DNA of 64,000 nucleotides from Sipunculus nudus (Eukaryota > Annelida > Sipuncula > Golfingiida > Sipunculidae): positions 49,336,079 through 49,400,078 of the forward strand of contig CM049309.1 in NCBI GenBank assembly GCA_026874595.1. The letters are read 5' to 3'. The notes under the pieces are model-generated. The model was not told the DNA's origin. It saw only the letters and a program-made list of their open reading frames with translations, and did not search any database. The translations under genes and the position numbers were made by a program. This document shows, one piece after another, positions 40,734 through 55,100 of this stretch (the first letter of the stretch is position 1; each line of letters starts with the position of its first letter).

Positions 40734-42660
40734 AGGCAAAAATTAAAATAGATATATATATAATATATATGTGTAAATGAATGTTTTTGTGAATCAATGA
40801 TTCAAGGAATATCCGAGCAACGTTTTTTACATAATTTAAAAAATTATTTATCTTTGATTCTGCGTATTATGTGTATTTAATCAAATTTAAAATCGTTTCA
40901 ATTTAACGATAGAGACGAGCTAATATTAGACATTGAGTAAATTTGTTTTGGTAGGTGCACTTAGATAATTAATAAATTCTATTATATAAAATATTAAATA
41001 ATATCTAGCTTATATTACATATGATGAAATAAAGATGGAACCTTTCTGTAGACTAATTAACGTATTTTAATGATTCGCATAATCAAAATCTACGAAAATA
41101 CATCATATTTCTTTCATATTCTTAAGCTAACTGAGATATAAAAAATGAGGAACACATTTTATACATTCAGGTGCCGAATGCCCTTGCGGAATCTGGGCCC
41201 CTATACCATCTCTCGCCCAAGGGCCTCCAGTTTAGTGTTTGAATTCTACCATTTTCCCCGCGTAAAGATGTATAGCATTTGTCGCAAGCACATAAGCCTG
41301 AACATTTGTCTTCAGTATGCAATGTGTATGGTCTGTTTTGTGACTGTATCCCGTATATCTATTTACCACTGTGTGGACATCTATATCACATACATGTCTG
41401 CCTGCATTGCATGGTTGAGAAGCGGATGCAGGGGCCGCATTTTACATTTCGTAATAAAAGGAAATGGACAAAATCCAGTGCATATTATGTTCCTTTCATT
41501 ATAAATTCAGGGGAAAATAAATTTACGAGATATATGCCAATATAGATTAAGATGGTTTAATTGACTTATAGTTGATAAATATCAAGCGGATTAAATTAAT
41601 AGTTCGGCGGAGGTTTAAATGTTTGTTCGGGATACAATGGTCACAACACATAAAACAAACTGTTCGCGAATCAATGTTAAAAAATATATACATATAAAAA
41701 ATATTCATACAAAATTCACGAAAACACCATTTTAATCAGACATTTATGGAAGTTTTATGGATTGTTTCTACAATTAATTTTTATCCTCTGTATATCCGAT
41801 TCTTTCTTAAAATATCTTACATCTTTAAAAATCGGCTGGAGTATGCAAATGTTTGTTTTTAAAATCACATCTTCTAAAACATTCTGGACGATCTATCAGT
41901 GACAAATGTGTCCATTCGAACTTAAATTACAACAACAACTGATATAGGCTCATACGGATAGTGTACTCTATATTTGGCTTTAGATATTTAGAATACTGTT
42001 ATTTGTGGATAAGCGGTGGTTCTGCCACTCCATCCGATCAGTCCACACTTCTGCCATGCAGATGTCGTTTCTAGTGTTATGAGTCCTATTCTGCGAAGCC
42101 ACCGACGGAGACGCAGTGGTTTTTTTTAATTTTTATTTATTAATTCTGTTGCGTCGCCGGCCCACCAAAGGGTAAACTGGGATTATAGCACGGAACAATC
42201 TGTTACTCTTAGAAGGGAAATTGCAATAGTTGCTGTGGTTGTAACAGACCAATGTTTACATAGGTTTTATGCTAATTGAAAGGCCTGTAATCTCAAATAA
42301 CCATTCTCCATTGAAAGCATGAAGCACCTGTAACATCAATATTTTATTTATTTGTCCAGAGAGAAATAAAGCATATATACAGCCCGGGTAGCCATCATGT
42401 ATTTGACAACAGTCCTGTATATAATGTATCAAGTCTGTGTTCTATTTTGTACATTTTCTTACACCCGGTGCAAAATAGTGTTGTAAATATAATAGGATCG
42501 TAATGTTTTCCAATGGTCAAATATTCAAAACACATATAGATGTACTGAACATTAATCAATGGAAATGTGTAAAATCACACAGTTCTGTATAGGGTGTTAT
42601 AATCATAGGTAACTGCAGGGCAAATTATGGACTATAGGCCTATATTGCGCCAGTCACTGA
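40734..42660. other. non-coding DNA, nothing assigned
   Basis: Two overlapping plus-strand open frames (119 and 88 codons, 41145-41545) lie in a moderately GC-rich patch. They show no domain, no splice structure and no codon preference that I can see, so I do not call a gene. Confidence 0.4.
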
Positions 42661-42671
42661 AAAGGCAATTG

Positions 42672-42863
42672 AGGGGGGGGGGCATTCTTATGCCGGGGCG
42701 GATTTAGGAAGGAGTGGATTTAGAAAAAGGAGTGATCCAACCCAGGAAGACTAATGATAAAACAAAAAAAGGTTCCCATGTCCGGAAAGGGGGGGGGTCC
42801 AAGCCGCAAACATTGGTCTGAAACCCTTAAAAAGTTGTGGCGGCTGAAAGGGGGGGGGGCGGG
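42672..42863 (+). repeat. three long G runs (G-rich cluster)
   Basis: Runs of 7-10 consecutive Gs near 42672-42682, 42789-42797 and 42850-42859 (the last followed by CGGG) within 200 bases. The plus strand could form G-quadruplexes. The context (ATCCGGCCCC, GGATTTAGG) looks like an old dispersed element. Confidence 0.6.
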
Positions 42864-43470
42864 ATCCGGCCCCAATGGAGTTCCAAGGCGATGATGACCA
42901 GAGCATTGAAATGAAGAACTCTGTCTGGCACATAAGTATATTTCCCGTTTTTATAACTTCAGTCGGTTTATAAGATAATGAACTGACCATGCCTGCAGGT
43001 CAGACACAAAGTATACATGTTCGTCTGCCTCACCCTGGCCGCATATGTTCTTACAATGTGTTTGTGATATTTTGATAAATTCCGTCGCACATATAAAAAA
43101 AACACCAGAAAACTTATAGGAGAAACATAGCAAGTCTACAGGCACATAATTAAGCCCACAAGAAGAGCATTCACGTAAAAAAAAATCTCTTGTTTGCCGC
43201 TGTGATGTATAAGAACTTGAAAACTTCCCCATATAGAGATACCGGTTTATATTTTATCTATGCATGATTACCATAACTCCATCTAGGCCTATATCGTGTC
43301 TGATTTCGATGCCTGTTTAGAGAAATAATGCCAGGGATATCTATGAAATTTTTATGTTATAGTATAAATGTCTGATCTGCACATATTGGGATCTCCTGAT
43401 ATTACTCCATGGGGAGATGTCGCGCCCAGCTACAAAACCGAACCACGGGGCTATGCAAGAAACTTATGCT

Positions 43471-43778
43471 GCGTGTCCACTCATTTGGTACAGATACGGA
43501 TGCGGATGCGTTTTAAATCGCTCATATGGAATTAAGAAGGAATGTGTCCACTTATGCGGTGCGGAGTGCGTGCGGAAATGGATATTTTTTTTTTAACCGG
43601 ACCATGTAGCCGTGAGTACGGACACGCTTGCGGAGACGTGCCATTTTGTAGAGATGGAAGAGAGTGAAAGACCCAAAAACGCACTGATAAACGTACCTAT
43701 TGGACACACACACACACACACAAAATCCACATACGTATCCGCACCGCACACGCACCGCATGCGTACAAGTGAACACAG
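43471..43778. mobile_element. MITE family H, GTCCACT / GGATGCGGATGCG ends
   Basis: Left GCGTGTCCACTCATTTGGTA followed by GGATGCGGATGCG. Right ACCGCATGCGTACAAGTGAA CACAG. They are imperfect inverted repeats around a ~300 bp element rich in GCGGTGCGG-type words, with a (CA)10-like tract inside. No coding content is recognised. Confidence 0.5.
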
Positions 43779-44452
43779 GTAAACAGGTTATTTCCATTAA
43801 TTTATATTATAACAAAACTCAGTAATTTCGCCAGGGCCGGTTGTGAATAATAACCAATAATTAATATCAATTAAAAAGGCATAAATTTATCAGTCTGTTT
43901 CATCTCGTTAACAGAGATATTTTTTACTAGGGATATTGATGGGATGTTACTGTTATTGATATTATTTTAACCATTGTTTTATGTACCGGTTGTGATTTTA
44001 TCTGAATATATTGTATAACGTGAAGATTAAACATATTTATAGAGCCATAAATGGTTTAATTGTATGATTTTTTTTTAAATTTCTTTGTACCAAGGGAACT
44101 TTTTCCGTAGGAGCTGGATTGGGAGGCAGTAAGTTTAAATATATACTTTTGGTAATATAGTTTATATTTATGTTTTATATAAGGGGCCTATAATGATGTG
44201 TTATGTATACATTTTTTTATTTATATAATGCTTGTGGTTATGAGTTGATGTTATGATACGTAATAATGAATGATCTATTTTTTTTATAGTAAATATTTCA
44301 TAACGCCAACACGTGTATTATCTATGCTTTTTCTATAAATGTTTATAACGTTTATAAGGCTGCGGAGCGCCATCGTGTGTTTGTGAAAGAGACCAGCCTA
44401 CCGTTATGTTTCGTTATGCCAAAGTGAGCGCAGGTTGCAAGTCTAAATCGGG
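43779..44452. other. AT-rich DNA upstream of the IFT52 promoter
   Basis: No exon or defined repeat is seen. GC content rises from about 44360 towards the IFT52 start. Confidence 0.4.
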
Positions 44453-44460
44453 CCGGAAGT
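44453..44460 (+). promoter_or_regulatory. IFT52: ETS/GABP-type site in the IFT52 promoter
   Basis: CCGGAAGT, the full ETS consensus, lies 41 bases before the IFT52 ATG in the GC-richer stretch 44370-44500, which has no TATA box. ETS sites near TATA-less starts are typical of housekeeping animal promoters. I looked for an RFX X-box (expected for ciliary genes) and saw no convincing 14-mer in 44350-44500. Confidence 0.5.
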
Positions 44461-44500
44461 TGTCCGCTATCCCGTCAAACACCGGGCACATTCCTTGAAC

Positions 44501-44518
44501 ATGGCGCCGACAGCTGAG
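44501..44518 (+). CDS. IFT52: IFT52 exon 1 (6 codons)
   Basis: ATG GCG CCG ACA GCT GAG (MAPTAE), donor GTGAGT, phase 0. It keeps A at -3 and G at +4. Translation could alternatively begin at the exon 2 ATG (SMDDRS), which aligns with the human N-terminus. Confidence 0.85.
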
Positions 44519-46103
44519 GTGAGTGGCTTGTCAACTTGTCCTAGTTCCCTGCAGTTCAGTTTTTGGCCTGACAAGTGACGTTAATGGCTATCGTTTACTC
44601 CCATGTACCAGCCTACACATCTGTAGAAGAAGTACGTGTGTTAAGAAAAGGCTCAGATCAGATATATAGGTTGTTTACATCCGTAGCTAGGGAAGCCAAG
44701 CCATGCCAATCATGGCACAACTCATTTGACAGAACCATATAGGCATAACTGTCCACACCAATAAAGTGCAATATTGTTATTATAATGTTAATAATATTGG
44801 TAGGCAATATTGGGGCAGTGTTTTGATAGCAAAACTTGGTACTACTATAGAACGCGGGCTTCAGCCCAACAACAACAGGATACTGCTGATTGCATCTTAT
44901 TTTTGGCTATATTTTGCCACTTATTTTTATCTGCAACTAACACCCTCCTCCATTACTGATTACATAAATCCTAAATATAATAAAGTCCGTCCGTACACTC
45001 ATAACCTCATCGAGGCAGTGCGTGATTGAGCCTACATTCGCTCTGAAGCTCGCATTCTATAGTGGCTACCAAAACTTAATAAATAGGTAAAAGTGCAGTA
45101 TAAGTGACCTGCAGCAAACTGGTTTTACTCTTTCTTATTGCTTCCATTGTGAGTGGCATTGATGTTGTCTTATTTTTATGTGAATCTCATAAAACTTGTG
45201 CATGTTGATGGAATCATCAAGTAAGCACCTTTTGGGAGTGCAACAATAAGGAAAGACCATTGGTAAGAAGATAGTCTAAGGCAGGTCACCTATACTACAC
45301 TTTGTACCAATTAATAGTGTATGTCAGTTGTAGAAACGAAGACTTCACAACATCATATTGTTCAAGTACTTTTGCCTTGTTATTGATTGTCAGAAACAAA
45401 CAATGACAATCAATAATATTATACATCAGTCATGTATGATTGGTGTTTTCAATTTTTATTTTATTGAATTATAATTTAATTCAATAAAAATTACAAAGAC
45501 AATACCCACACTATTATGTACTGAGAAAGATGTGGATGAATATATTAACACTTAACAGACTAAAAGTTTCATTGGTCAATCACCCCTAAATAAAAACATA
45601 TATACTAAAGTCCATCCCACCAAGGGGCGACCATTGGTTTTCGGCAATAATATAGATATGCCGATATTTTTGTCCAGTATGTTACAATCACAGAAAATTA
45701 TGTGCATTTCTGCTAAAGATAATAAAAGATATATTAAACCTTGTTTTATGTATGTATACTTTGCAAATTTCCAGATGTTTCCTCATGATGTGTTATCACA
45801 AGATGGCATCAGACGATTTATCTTATATTTGTGGTACCAAGTACTCCCATCACCCAATTAGTGCCTGTCAAAAAGTGTCCTTGACCCTGTCATTTCAGTC
45901 AGTATGTTGTGACAGGAATAGACTTTTTTCTCTAATATTAAATTAATTGTTTCACTCAAATTCTTTGCTTGGTATGGTGTCGTATATCCTGTGAGTAATT
46001 ACAAGATTGCCTGGTTGATTTCCTTACGGTAAAATTTTCAGAATAAATTAACATTGTAATAAATAACACCAAAACTCAATGGGGACCCCTTGGTGGGACC
46101 GGC

Positions 46104-46154
<51 letters not shown>

Positions 46155-49100
46155 ATATTATTAATAATAATAATAATATAGGTTACAGAACTGGTGATAA
46201 CATGACAACAATTCTATATGAATGTGTTCATGCAGTTTATAGTTTTATAGCTTTCTATTAAGTACAAGTGTCATTAATTTTAATCTTATGAGTTCCTTTT
46301 TCAGTCCATGGATGACAGAAGTCAGAAAAACACAATTGTATTCAATGCATCAAAAAGAGAAATATTTACAGTCAACAATGGCTTCAAATCGCTCAACAGA
46401 AGGTTGAGAAATACCTGGAAGATTTTAAGGTTGGTATTTTGTTGCAGAGATTATTTTAATATAAATGATTATATCATTTGCATTGCTTTATTTTGTATAT
46501 AGTTTAGTTGATGAGTCATTGATTTATGAAAATAACTACACATTTGGGTCTTTGGAAGAATAATAAGGACTGCAAAAAAGGATAAAAAGATAAGGCATAT
46601 TTTAATCTTCGCAAAGATGTCCAAATCGGAGAGTCTTTTTCATAGGTTTAATAGGAAACTTTCAAGTCTGTTATCCATTATATTTGAAGAGAGTTGGTTA
46701 TATATCTCAATTTCTATTTGCATTGTCCACTAGAGAACAGGATTCTCCGTTTTCTGAGATATTGATGAAGCAGTTTTCACTTAAGGTCTAATCATCGTCA
46801 AACAACCTTGGTTTAATTTAGCTTTAGAATTCATATTAATAATAATTTTAGACACAGTGATGTATATATATTTAGAATCCTTAGAATATTCTCTATCAGA
46901 TGAGATATATTTAAAAAGTGTAACAGTGTCCACTTTGAAAATTTAAAACTTGAAATGATTTAAAAAATTTGTTTTTTAATTGGATATATCTCAAAATTGG
47001 CATAGGGTATGTATGTGGAAATAGTATCATTTGAAACTACATACAAATATCTCCAGGAGTTTTTTTTGGTTATATATTTATTGTCTTTTTTTCATAATGA
47101 ATTTTAAATTTAAAAAAAAATGTGTGATGTTAACAATACTTATTTCGTTTAAATAACGTATTTCTACTACACTAAAAACGATATAGGAAAAAAAAATGCA
47201 TTTTAGAATACTTGTTGATTTACCTATATGCAAAATTTGAAGACTCTATATTCCATGGTTTTTGAGAAATATCACTCTAAAGACCGTACAGTCTCCTGAA
47301 ATACTGTTTTGAGAAAACGGCCAAAAACTGTTTGGGAAGAGAAATTTCGTTTTGAGTGGAAAACAGGGATATAAGCGCAAGTGACAGTTGTATTTTTTCA
47401 CTAAATTTTCCGATGAGAATCGGTTTCAATATATAAATTATAAAATTTAATAGTTTATTAATGTTAAAAAAAGGATTTTATTAGGCATCATGACCAATTA
47501 CAAATATAATTATTCATTTTTTTTAGCTCAGCTGACTATAAGTCATCTGAGCTATAGTCATGGTCCATTGTCCGTCATCCGTCTGTCTGTGTGTCCGTCC
47601 GTCCGTCTGTCCGTCTGGATGTCTGTCCGTAAGACTGGCACGTTTCGACACCGTTGGACCTACGAATCTTAATTTTGGCATAATGTTAGATGCACCCATA
47701 ATCTCCTACCATGCCAAAACTTGGGTCAATAGGACTTTGTTCCTTTGAGATATTAAGGAAAAACCTCAATTTTTTATTAGAAATCTATTTTCACACTTCA
47801 GGACTGCCTAATATCAAAACCACTCATCTGGTTTTCTTCATATTTACCATAAATATTCCTCTATATAGTTCCTATGTACATGCTAGATATTAAGTCAGTA
47901 TTATATAATTTAAAAAAGTTATGGGCCCAAACATAATGGACTTTGTAAAAAAATCAGGAAGATATTTGGTCACTTAAGACCAAAAGTGTTAAAGGTAGGG
48001 ACTTTTTTTCCAGTAATACAACTTTAATTAATCAAAATTTAATTGTATACCAAAAATTAGATCAAAATCTGTTAAATTTTTTTAAATATTGGCAAAAATA
48101 TAAAGTTGGTACCTTAAATTTTGCCCAACTTTGGCCATGGCACGTTTTTTTCCTGTAAGTACTGTGGATTTAATTTTCACACCATGTATACATAAGGATT
48201 TAATCTGTTAAAATCTGAAATTTGAAAATAAAAGCTGCAAAATTAGGCTAGTTATTGAATTTTTTTGGAGGCTCTTGTTGTATTCCCTTACATTGTCAAG
48301 CAGTCCACTTTGATGACTGTAGGTCATTCAGTGCACATCTCTATGCTCCCCAGGCTGTTGACATAATTTTAGATGTCCCCAAAATCTCCTACCATACCGA
48401 AAAATTTGGGTCATTAGGACTTTGTTCCTCTGAGATATTAAGGAAAAAAAACTCTGTTTTCCATAAAAAAAAGCCATTGTTACACTTCAAGGCTGCCTAA
48501 TATCAAAACCACTGATCTGTTTTTGATCGTATTTAGTATTCACATTCTTTTATACATTTGCTATGAACATACAAAAAATTAGGTCAGTATTGGGTATTGT
48601 TTTGAAGTTATGAGCCAAAACATAATGCAATTTTTTAAAAAATCAGGAAATATATTTACTCACCTAACATGAGAATTGCTGAACCTAGAGACTTTTTTTC
48701 AGGAATATAACTTTATTTAATCAAGATTCAATTGTTACCCAAAATTAGATCTGAATTTTGCAAATTTTTCAAGTTATTAGCATAAATAAAAAATCAATAC
48801 CTTAAATTTTGTCCAACTTTGGCACTGTTGATTTAATTTTCCCAGCTTATATGCATAAGAGATTAAATCTTTTAAAATCTGAACTTTCATAAGAAATTGA
48901 TTGGAATGAATAGCTTTTATTCATGTTTTCATACACCATGTCAAGTGTTGTTTACATCTAGCCCACCTAGTAGTACAGCTTTCACTTGCATTATGTAACC
49001 CACCCCAGGCAGCTTACCTTGGCCCAGCTTGGCCACTACTAGCAGGCTTCCCCTCTGCCCTGCATTCATCCCCCCAGCTGGTGCATAAACTAGATGAATG

Positions 49101-52100
49101 TTATAATTTTTCTGTATTTTATTTTATTCTTGGACATGCTACATTTTAGATTTTGTATTGAACCACCAGAGTTACAATGATTAAAGTGTACATTTAATTG
49201 TGTCCATAAAGGGTTGTATTGCTGTGAAAGTGTGGATGTTCATGAGATAAGTAATTCCTTACTTCAGAAGAGTAAAAACTTCACCAGGTGTGAAATTGGC
49301 TATTAATTCCAGTAATTAATGAAAACTGGGATAGTAATAAGCATAATGATATTGTTTGTCCCTCATTCAACCAACAGTGTGTATACTTTATTTGAAAAGA
49401 TGTTTTATTTTATCAAATTTACTTTTATTTTATTTTAATGAATAAAATTAAGCATGTCCTGAAAACTCCAATGTGCAAAACTTTTTAATAGTGATTCAAG
49501 GAATATTCTTGTAGATGCCATGTTGTGGCATTATTTTCTTTTAAAATCAGTTTAAACATTTATGATTTAAAAATAATAAAATATATGTGTATGCATAATA
49601 TGACCCAATGTTTTTTACTCTGTATATATGTTTGCAACTTTTGCAACAAATTTAATATTTTAACTTATATTTTCAGGTTTTTTAATTAAAAATTTATAAA
49701 CCTGTAAATAAAAAAATGATTCAGATAAAAACTTCTTAATGGAAAAAGTGGATCTGCTTAAAAAAATAGGATTATATATAAACTTAAATGCATTATTCTC
49801 TTGAAAGTGAAATAAAGGTATTAGTCCATTCTGTCCACTTGCCTGTCCATCTGTAAATTTTCGTATGCAACACAGTATCTCAAAACTTTTACTGTTTTTC
49901 TTCATGACAGTCTTGTCAGAGTATTAGTTTGCAATCATATATTTAGAACTTTACTATAACCAAGTAGGAGGGCCCCTTTCCTCTTAGCTTTTCATATTCT
50001 TATATAAATGAAAAACATTACAATAGAATATTTCTACATCCACCTTCGTGCTGCCCTCACTTTTCCCTTCTCCGAACCCCATCCCAAAGTTAGCCATAGT
50101 AAGCAAGAACAAGATGAATCAGATATATTCATACTTTAATATTTTGTATAACTATTCGTCCATAGGTACCTATGTACATGCCAGAAATTATGTCAATATT
50201 GTGTAATATGTAGACATAGTGGGCATCACAATAATGTACCTTGTCAAGACTAAAGAGATATTGTGTCATACAGTCACATATTCATAAATCACTTTCTTCA
50301 GCATAGTTAATCATAACATCATATCTGTCAAATTGAACGCTTGCAGACTACCATACACTTTAGATCCTTCAACAAATAGCCTTATCATCATTCTACTACT
50401 GCTTATTACTGCTGTCATTGCATTCATATTTGCTCAAATATATCACAGTTTTCAACCCCTCCTAAATAAATAAAAAATAAACCACTTTATTTGACTCTAT
50501 TAATCCATCAGTCAGGTAATTTCATTTATCATTTACTCACATATTACATTACATTCCTTTATAATAGCCCAACATGTACATGATATTCATAAGCTTTATC
50601 GACTCGATATAGTATCACAGTTGAGAAACATTTATAGTCCAATCACGATCAGCTGAGCGCCGTGACCCATGGGTCCCTTGTTTTCAAATCTGTTTCCACT
50701 AGGGCTGTATCAGTATATCGATATATCAATAATTATTGATACGCTTCATTGATAGGGTTGCCAATATGGTTTTCTGTATTGTCATATCAATGAAACATAA
50801 TTACAAATATATATACAAGTACAACTATTTATAAAGCTTACGCTACTTCAGTTTCTTATGTTGGCTTTTTAAGACTTAAATAAGATCCATGTATTGTGGT
50901 ATGATTGACTAGATGATGATGTATAAGTACGCTTGTCAGTGCTTCCATGACAAGCCAACGCATGTAAGGGTCGATAGACATTGCAGTCCTCATTAGTGTT
51001 GAAATATTAATTGCATGCTTGTCCCCTTTTTCTGTTCTCAGTAGGGCAGGTATTTCATTTTAGAATCCATTATTTATCTCTGATTGTTTTAAATGTAAGC
51101 GAATTGAGTTCCATTTATAAACCTTGGGGAAAATGAAAAACTAGTTTTCAAGGGGAAATGTGTTTTAAGGGATTTACATTCCCAGAAACATAAGAAACTG
51201 TGTAATTACATGATGATGACATGTAAAATTTAACCTATAATCTTCCCAATAATATGCAAACATTCTGATGAAAGAATTTGGGCAATGACCAAAATGGAGA
51301 TTGAAATTTTAATACCTAATATTTTATACCCTATTAAGTGTATAAGGTTAATGAAAAAGGAGATTTTACATATCTAAATATTACACATTTTATGCCATTT
51401 ATGAAACGAAAGATTGCCTACCAAGCTAAAGTGTACACTGGAGCACTTAGATTTTTAGGTTACATGGGACCCTAATGTTTGAGTGAAACATAAGAATACA
51501 CCAGCTTGAAATGAACATAAATATCATATTTGATACATGTATATATGTACACAAAGATTATATATAAATATTTATACAGGTAATTTTTCTATGGTTACAA
51601 AAAAAACTTGAGCTTATTGGCAATACATATCAGGTATTGCTGAAAGTGTATTGCAGTACATATAATTTATTAATACCTGAATAGGCCGACCAATACCCAG
51701 TCCTGGTTTTCACTATTTTTTTCTGTCTCCACTTTAGCATATATGTTTTACATAAGTATTATTTGGTCTCAGAAGTAATCATATTAACAATACAACATTT
51801 TATTTTTACATAGAAATACATTTTTGTAGCAATTATTGTTTGGCACATTTTTCTTGAAACTTCTAGTGATATGTGCCTTTTCCTTACACATATCTGCATC
51901 ACCCCAGTCAGTTTGGTAGTTTTATAGATCTTTAAGTAAAAAATTTAAACAAATGTAGGTTTTGGGCACTTTTGGTGCCTAAAACCTGCCTTAAACCTGT
52001 TTTAGGCGGGGCAGTTTTAACCAGGTTATAACCTATGGTTAAAACCTTCCTGCCTAAAACTTGCCAACCCTGCCTTACACACATTTTTCAGTAACAAAGA

Positions 52101-55100
52101 AGAAATTACAGAAGAGCGCTTGGCAGTAGCTCGGATATTCATCTTTGGAGGGCCAAGGGAAAAGTTTACTTCTCAAGAGGTATTAACACAGCTTAATTTT
52201 ATTTTAATTCTTATTCATGGTTTGCACAGTATATCCAGCTTTGCAGTAATATTTTAAAGACCTAGAAAATTCCTGCATAGTCATGGTAGAAATTTAACTA
52301 AATAAAGCACATAATTATTTAGTTGTCACTGTTATAGTCTTGGCTGATAATTGGCTGCCTGTAAAAAAATTAATCTAATTTTCTGTACCATCACAATCAT
52401 GTTTAATTTGTAATGGATGTACATTTTTTCATCTTTAATTCCAGTTTGAAGCAATAAAGAAATATATTGAAAATGGTGGGAGTGTTTTAGTGTTGATGGG
52501 AGAGGGTGGAGAGAGCAAATCAAACACAAATATCAACTTCTTATTGGAAGAATATGGTGTCATGGTCAATAATGGTAAGTAGGATACTAAATGTGACACT
52601 TTACGGGGGGTTTCAGGATTATTTCTAAGAATCTAATTTTATTCGTTTCTTTCTGTGAACAGCCTGAAGTTCCTGGTGAAATTTAGGGTTTGAGGGGGTG
52701 TTTAACAGTCCAGTGACTGTTTAGAAATTAATTTTTTTTTCTCTACTGGGTGTCTGACCTGTTGAAAAATGAAATTTAAAATGAGTTATTGAGTCAACAT
52801 TTAAAATTTTAGTTGGAGGTAGTTAAAAATATGATACAGGTAAAGCAATAAAACATTGAGATTTTGTTATGTACTCTAATTTTGGTCTACTTAAAAGTGG
52901 CCCACTAATACAGGGTGTCTAAAATAATATACCTTTTAAAAATTAAAAATATTTTTAAAATGTTAAAATATAAAAATGGATGAAATTTTCAGAAATATGT
53001 ATACTATCAGAAAGAACATTGCACAGGTTTAAAATGTTTACCTTACAGGGTCTAATATGAATTTGAAACAACTTTTGATTTGATTTTATATTAATTAGCA
53101 GGGATGCTACCTTATTACTTAGTTGGCCATACAGTGAGGGTTGACCTGTATTTCTTCTGAACTTAGTATTTTTCCTTTTACAGTAGAGATCCTAATTTTG
53201 TCTTGTCATGTCTGACATTTCTTTGTTGTAGTATATATATAACCTGTATGCATATACCTTTTATTTTCAGACAATGTTGTTAGAACACACTTTTACAAAT
53301 ATTTTCATCCAAAAGAAGTCCTCGTATCAAATGGTGTCCTGAACAGGTAAGTAATCTTTTATCACTTCTCATTTTGTCACTTATATATAGTGCCAATATT
53401 TCAATTAAGTCCAGGTGGTATCTGTCCATTCAGAGAGCTGTTCTTCAGTATATGAATTATAAATCTTTCAAGTAATTTGTTTTAAGAATAATCACTGTGG
53501 AATGAAGAATTAATACAACCTTAATATCTCAGCATTTTAAATTTAATCTGATCATTGAATTTGTGATCACACATGTATATTTAAGTGAGCAGATAAAATT
53601 GTACAATCAGATTTCGGAGCAGGATTAAATCCAAATTAAATAAAAAATTTTAAGCCTGAATTTAGACTTGTACATATTTGTTATATTACAGAGAGATCAG
53701 TCGAGCAGCTGGGAAGCATATACCTGGCCTCGGGGAGGAGGACCAAAACAATGCTCAGTGAGTGCTGTTGTTTGTTTGTTTACATCTGGCCACCCAATTG
53801 GTGAAACTCCTTTGACTGATTATATTATATGCGCATGCCATTAGTCATAATTTTGCATGCCTATTAGTAAATTGTTTCCTCATCTGAATTGTAAGTTTTT
53901 GTCATGCATGAAGGCAAAACTACTTGTCTTTATATCTATAAAAAATAATTTTCATGTAAATTTTATTTAATTTATATATACAGTAAAATCTTGTTGTGTC
54001 AAAGTCGAAGGGACTTACAACAAAGCTTTGCCTTATCAGAAATTTGATACAAGCAGGTTTATTTGAATATTTAAGCAAGCTCCACAAACAAGTTTTACTG
54101 CGAAAATTTATGTATATTTATAATGGACTTAATTTTTCTTACAGTGAATTGATTAATTGTCTTAATTGTAAATAACAAATATTTTGCATGAGCATGGGTA
54201 CTTAGTAAAGCTTGTTGCAGAGCTGAATTTAGAAGAGGTTTACAATTAGTCTCATTTATTATAAATAATGGTAGTTAATACTTCTGTTTCACAGGGCCCT
54301 GACATTTCTGTATCCATATGGGGCCACCCTCAGTGTCATGCGACCAGCAGTGTCTGTACTCTCTACAGGAAGTGTATCATTCCCCCTCAACAGACCCGTG
54401 TGTGCCCTCTACTCAGGGAAGGTAAGTGCAGTTATCTGCAAATAAATAAAATGTATATTAAATACTTAGGAACAAGGCTGTTTGAATGCTTTGAGTTTTT
54501 CAGCCACTTACAATATTAAACAACTTGAGTAGCATACTTCCGTGTTTGCTTAAGTGTTCATATGCCATTACATTTATACTAACAGTAAGTGTCTATATTA
54601 TTTTTATGATATAATATTTATGCAGGGGTAGTAATTATTCCTCTCTGTCTTTCTAAGACAGGCAAAAATTTTCATGGAAAGGCATTTTTCATTTTGTACC
54701 AATTTGTTGAAAAGGTAAAAGTCCCAATGTTTACCACATTATAAATATAGAGCCATAACAGAGCTGAGTATCAGTCTAAACCCCAGCCCCATTATTACTT
54801 TGTAAATTTGTTATCTGACAATTTTTTATGTTACTCAGGCTTGTATTGAATCACAATGTACATAACAAAAAGATTGCAGGGTGTTGCCTTGGGATGCTGC
54901 ATTAAACAACACAGGTTAACTGTTACGCGGAAATGTCAAAACGGAAGTAACTGATTTAAGGTTCAATATGATGATTGGATGCATCTATAGCAGTAAAGCT
55001 AATTTTCCAGTGGAAAGGCAAAACAAGATTTATGTCTTTCCGTTAAAAAGGTGAACATTTTAAAGTATTATGAACAATGTAAAGCATATATCATATTTAC

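Noticed and set aside
41145-41545. 119- and 88-codon open frames with several Cys/His
   Set aside because: Two frames are open at once, with no regular Cys/His spacing, no recognisable family and no splice context. Likely chance in a GC-richer patch.
44350-44500. RFX X-box in the IFT52 promoter
   Set aside because: CCGTTATG and CGTTATGCC words were inspected, but no inverted half-sites with the right spacing are present.
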